Positions 6,543-7,193 of a stretch of DNA of 7,193 nucleotides are shown piece after piece. The stretch comes from Candidatus Cloacimonadota bacterium (lineage in GTDB: Bacteria > Cloacimonadota > Cloacimonadia > Cloacimonadales > TCS61), in assembly GCA_027858325.1 (NCBI GenBank), contig JAQICU010000191.1, positions 1 through 7,193 on the forward strand, read 5' to 3'. The stretch's first letter is position 1, and every line of letters starts with the position of its first letter. Under the pieces are notes generated by a model. It saw only the letters and a list, made by a program, of their open reading frames with translations. It was not told where the DNA came from and ran no database searches. The position numbers and the translations under genes were made by a program.

Positions 6543-6609
6543 GTAAAAGAAAGAGACTTAACTGAGTAATGCCAGCAAATTTGCAAAGCACTCGAATAAA
6601 ATATCTCAT
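6532..6609 (-). CDS. Putative leucine-rich leader peptide upstream of leuS (25 aa)
   Basis: A minus-strand ORF from ATG 6607-6609 to TAG 6532-6534, too short for normal gene calling. It has a strong Shine-Dalgarno AAAGGAG (6619-6625) nine bases upstream and a second purine patch AAGGAA closer in. The peptide has basic residues early (MRYFIRVL...K) and a hydrophobic end (QLSLFLLLPC). Six of the 25 codons are leucine (positions 8, 17, 19, 21, 22, 23), three of them consecutive near the end, encoded by CTT, TTA and CTC. The ORF lies 97 bases upstream of leuS on the same strand, and its stop is within a small hairpin. This is the classic layout of an amino-acid attenuation leader peptide, with leucine matching the downstream gene. 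It could instead be an unrelated small hydrophobic peptide or a chance ORF. No homolog is known to me. Confidence 0.5.
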   Translation of the reverse strand: MRYFIRVLCKFAGITQLSLFLLLPC

Positions 6610-6760
6610 AAGTTCCTTCTCCTTTATAATTTCTAACGCAACTTTTGAAACGAAAGTCTTTTGGTCAAATATATTTTGCAAGTTTATATGATAAAATGAT
6701 TTTTCACTTGCACTTTAATTGTATTTAGAATTTTTTATCGAAGTGTAAAATAGGGAGATA
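6610..6760. other. AT-rich intergenic region, presumed promoter area for leuS leader and small membrane gene
   Basis: No gene seen. Divergent promoters should lie here for the leuS leader (-) and the membrane protein gene (+), but no hexamer pair is convincing. On the minus strand TTGACC (6663-6668) and TATATTTG (6666-6673) are isolated candidates. On the plus strand TAAAAT (6746-6751) and GATAAT (6757-6762) could be -10 boxes without good -35 partners. A loose inverted repeat TGCAAGT (6677-6683) / ACTTGCA (6706-6712) recalls the arms of the right-end hairpins. Confidence 0.4.
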
Positions 6761-6823
6761 ATCTTGTTTGCAAGTTGTACTTGCGAACTCATGTGTTTGT
6801 GAAGTTGTACTTCATGACTATTA
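6761..6823. repeat. Paired-hairpin repeat, copy 1
   Basis: Two hairpins in a fixed arrangement. The first is GTTTGCAAGT-TGT-ACTTGCGAAC (6766-6788, 10-bp stem with one G-T pair). The second is TTGTGAAGT-TGT-ACTTCATGA (6797-6817, 9-bp stem with two G-T pairs). Loop centres are 30 bp apart. The whole 63-bp unit matches 7118-7181 with about ten substitutions and one indel, most of them outside the stems or preserving pairing. Confidence 0.85.
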
Positions 6824-6835
6824 TTGAAATTGTTG

Positions 6836-6848
6836 TAAGTGAAACTTA
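6836..6848. repeat. Degenerate hairpin of the right-end array
   Basis: TAAGT-GAA-ACTTA is a 5-bp stem with a 3-base loop. Its loop centre (6842) is 35 bp after the second hairpin of copy 1 and 30 bp before the perfect hairpin at 6860-6884. Position and the AAGT/ACTT core suggest a decayed member of the same family. Confidence 0.45.
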
Positions 6849-6859
6849 AGTAGAAATTG

Positions 6860-6884
6860 CGTTAACAAGTACAACTTGTTAACG
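6860..6884. repeat. Perfect 11-bp hairpin upstream of the small membrane gene
   Basis: CGTTAACAAGT-ACA-ACTTGTTAACG is a perfect 11-bp inverted repeat with a 3-base loop. The core is the reverse complement of the TGT-loop members, so this unit lies in the opposite orientation. It ends 10 bases before the Shine-Dalgarno of the 68-residue ORF and would be within or just before its 5' leader. Confidence 0.85.
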
Positions 6885-6905
6885 AGAAGAAGAAGGGAGG
6901 GAAAA

Positions 6906-7112
6906 ATGAACTTTATAAGTTATTTTAATGACCGATTAAAAAATCATTTCACAATTTGGGATATCAAACTTGCTCAAATGGCTGCAATGTTCTTGCTTAT
7001 CATTTTTATTAAATTGATCCCTGAGATCATTTCATTGAATTATTGGGTTTATATTGTGGGTTTAATTATTTCTGCTGTTAGACTATTGTACGTGATGTTC
7101 ATAAAGAAATAG
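6906..7112 (+). CDS. Small two-helix membrane protein, unknown function (68 aa)
   Basis: I do not recognise a named family. The ATG at 6906 was chosen because GGGAGG at 6895-6900 lies five bases upstream; a TTG at 6876 in the same frame falls inside a hairpin and adds only a run of charged residues. The first 20 residues are amphipathic (ISYFNDRLKNHFTIWDIK). Two hydrophobic helices follow, about 22-38 and 45-64, separated by a short turn with Pro39-Glu40 and Asn45-Tyr-Trp47. The protein ends in a basic FIKK, predicting both ends in the cytoplasm. The layout of F..WD..L....., two helices, W in the turn and R.LY..F.KK at the end resembles short uncharacterised membrane proteins I have seen in several phyla, but this is only an impression. 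Hairpin repeats flank it on both sides. Two Pro-Glu/Arg charges near the helices give no functional clue. Confidence 0.75.
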   Translation: MNFISYFNDRLKNHFTIWDIKLAQMAAMFLLIIFIKLIPEIISLNYWVYIVGLIISAVRLLYVMFIKK

Positions 7113-7117
7113 AATTT

Positions 7118-7181
7118 ATCCTTGTTCGCAAGTTGTACTTGCGGACACAATTGTTTGTGAAGTTGTACTTCTGAGTTATTA
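7118..7181. repeat. Paired-hairpin repeat, copy 2
   Basis: It begins six bases after the stop of the small membrane gene. The first hairpin is TGTTCGCAAGT-TGT-ACTTGCGGACA (7123-7147, 11-bp stem with one G-T pair). The second is GAAGT-TGT-ACTTC (7159-7171). Loop centres (7135 and 7165) are 30 bp apart, exactly as in copy 1, and the orientation is the same. In the first hairpin both arms differ from copy 1 while pairing is kept. The array may continue past the window end. Confidence 0.85.
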
Positions 7182-7193
7182 AGAAAGTTTTGT

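Noticed and set aside
6435..6609. T-box riboswitch controlling leuS
   Set aside because: No T-box bulge sequence (TGG..A.C motif) or specifier hairpin was found in the leader; the leader-peptide arrangement explains the sequence better.
6761..7181. CRISPR array
   Set aside because: The repeats are self-complementary hairpins in two orientations with diverged copies, and a coding gene rather than uniform spacers separates them.

Overview
This 7.2 kb AT-rich window comes from a bacterial chromosome. The proteins are bacterial housekeeping types: DnaX with the four-cysteine zinc module, bacterial-type LeuRS, and MntP. The mix of AT-rich genes, many small intergenic hairpin repeats and a CCCTGAG/TCGAAGGG palindrome suggests a Gram-negative lineage near the FCB group, possibly Cloacimonadota. 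That placement is an impression from memory, not something the window proves.

Layout. At 1-480 (-) lies the N-terminal part of a membrane-anchored family 2 glycosyltransferase, cut by the window edge. Divergent from it at 590-1225 (+) is a NodB-type polysaccharide deacetylase. Its 3' end overlaps by 15 bp, tail to tail, with dnaX (1211-2854, -). A tRNA-Leu(CAG) with encoded CCA sits at 3021-3107 (+). Then come mntP (3249-3806, -), a strong leuS terminator (3881-3910) and leuS (3918-6434, -). Upstream of leuS on the same strand is an apparent 25-codon leader ORF (6532-6609, -) with a good Shine-Dalgarno and six Leu codons, three of them consecutive. At the right end, 6906-7112 (+) encodes a 68-residue two-helix membrane protein of unknown function, set between two copies of a paired-hairpin repeat.

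Most of the novelty is around leuS. (1) A roughly 50-bp GC-rich imperfect palindrome is inserted in frame in leuS and adds about 17 residues (650-667) to a linker after the catalytic core. (2) A shorter CCGG-rich palindrome that looks related lies in the leuS 5' leader next to the Shine-Dalgarno. (3) The Leu-rich upstream ORF ends inside a small GC hairpin, and its Leu-Leu-Leu-Pro codons are complementary to the leuS Shine-Dalgarno, so leucine-dependent attenuation or translational coupling is a testable hypothesis. A separate family of hairpins with an AAGT-TGT-ACTT core, regularly spaced with loop centres 30 bp apart, fills the 6761-6884 and 7118-7181 intergenic DNA. A degenerate relative lies between tRNA-Leu and mntP.

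Functionally, leuS, tRNA-Leu and the Leu-rich leader belong to leucine charging and decoding. dnaX supplies the replicase clamp loader, mntP exports manganese, and the left end is probably envelope or surface polysaccharide metabolism.
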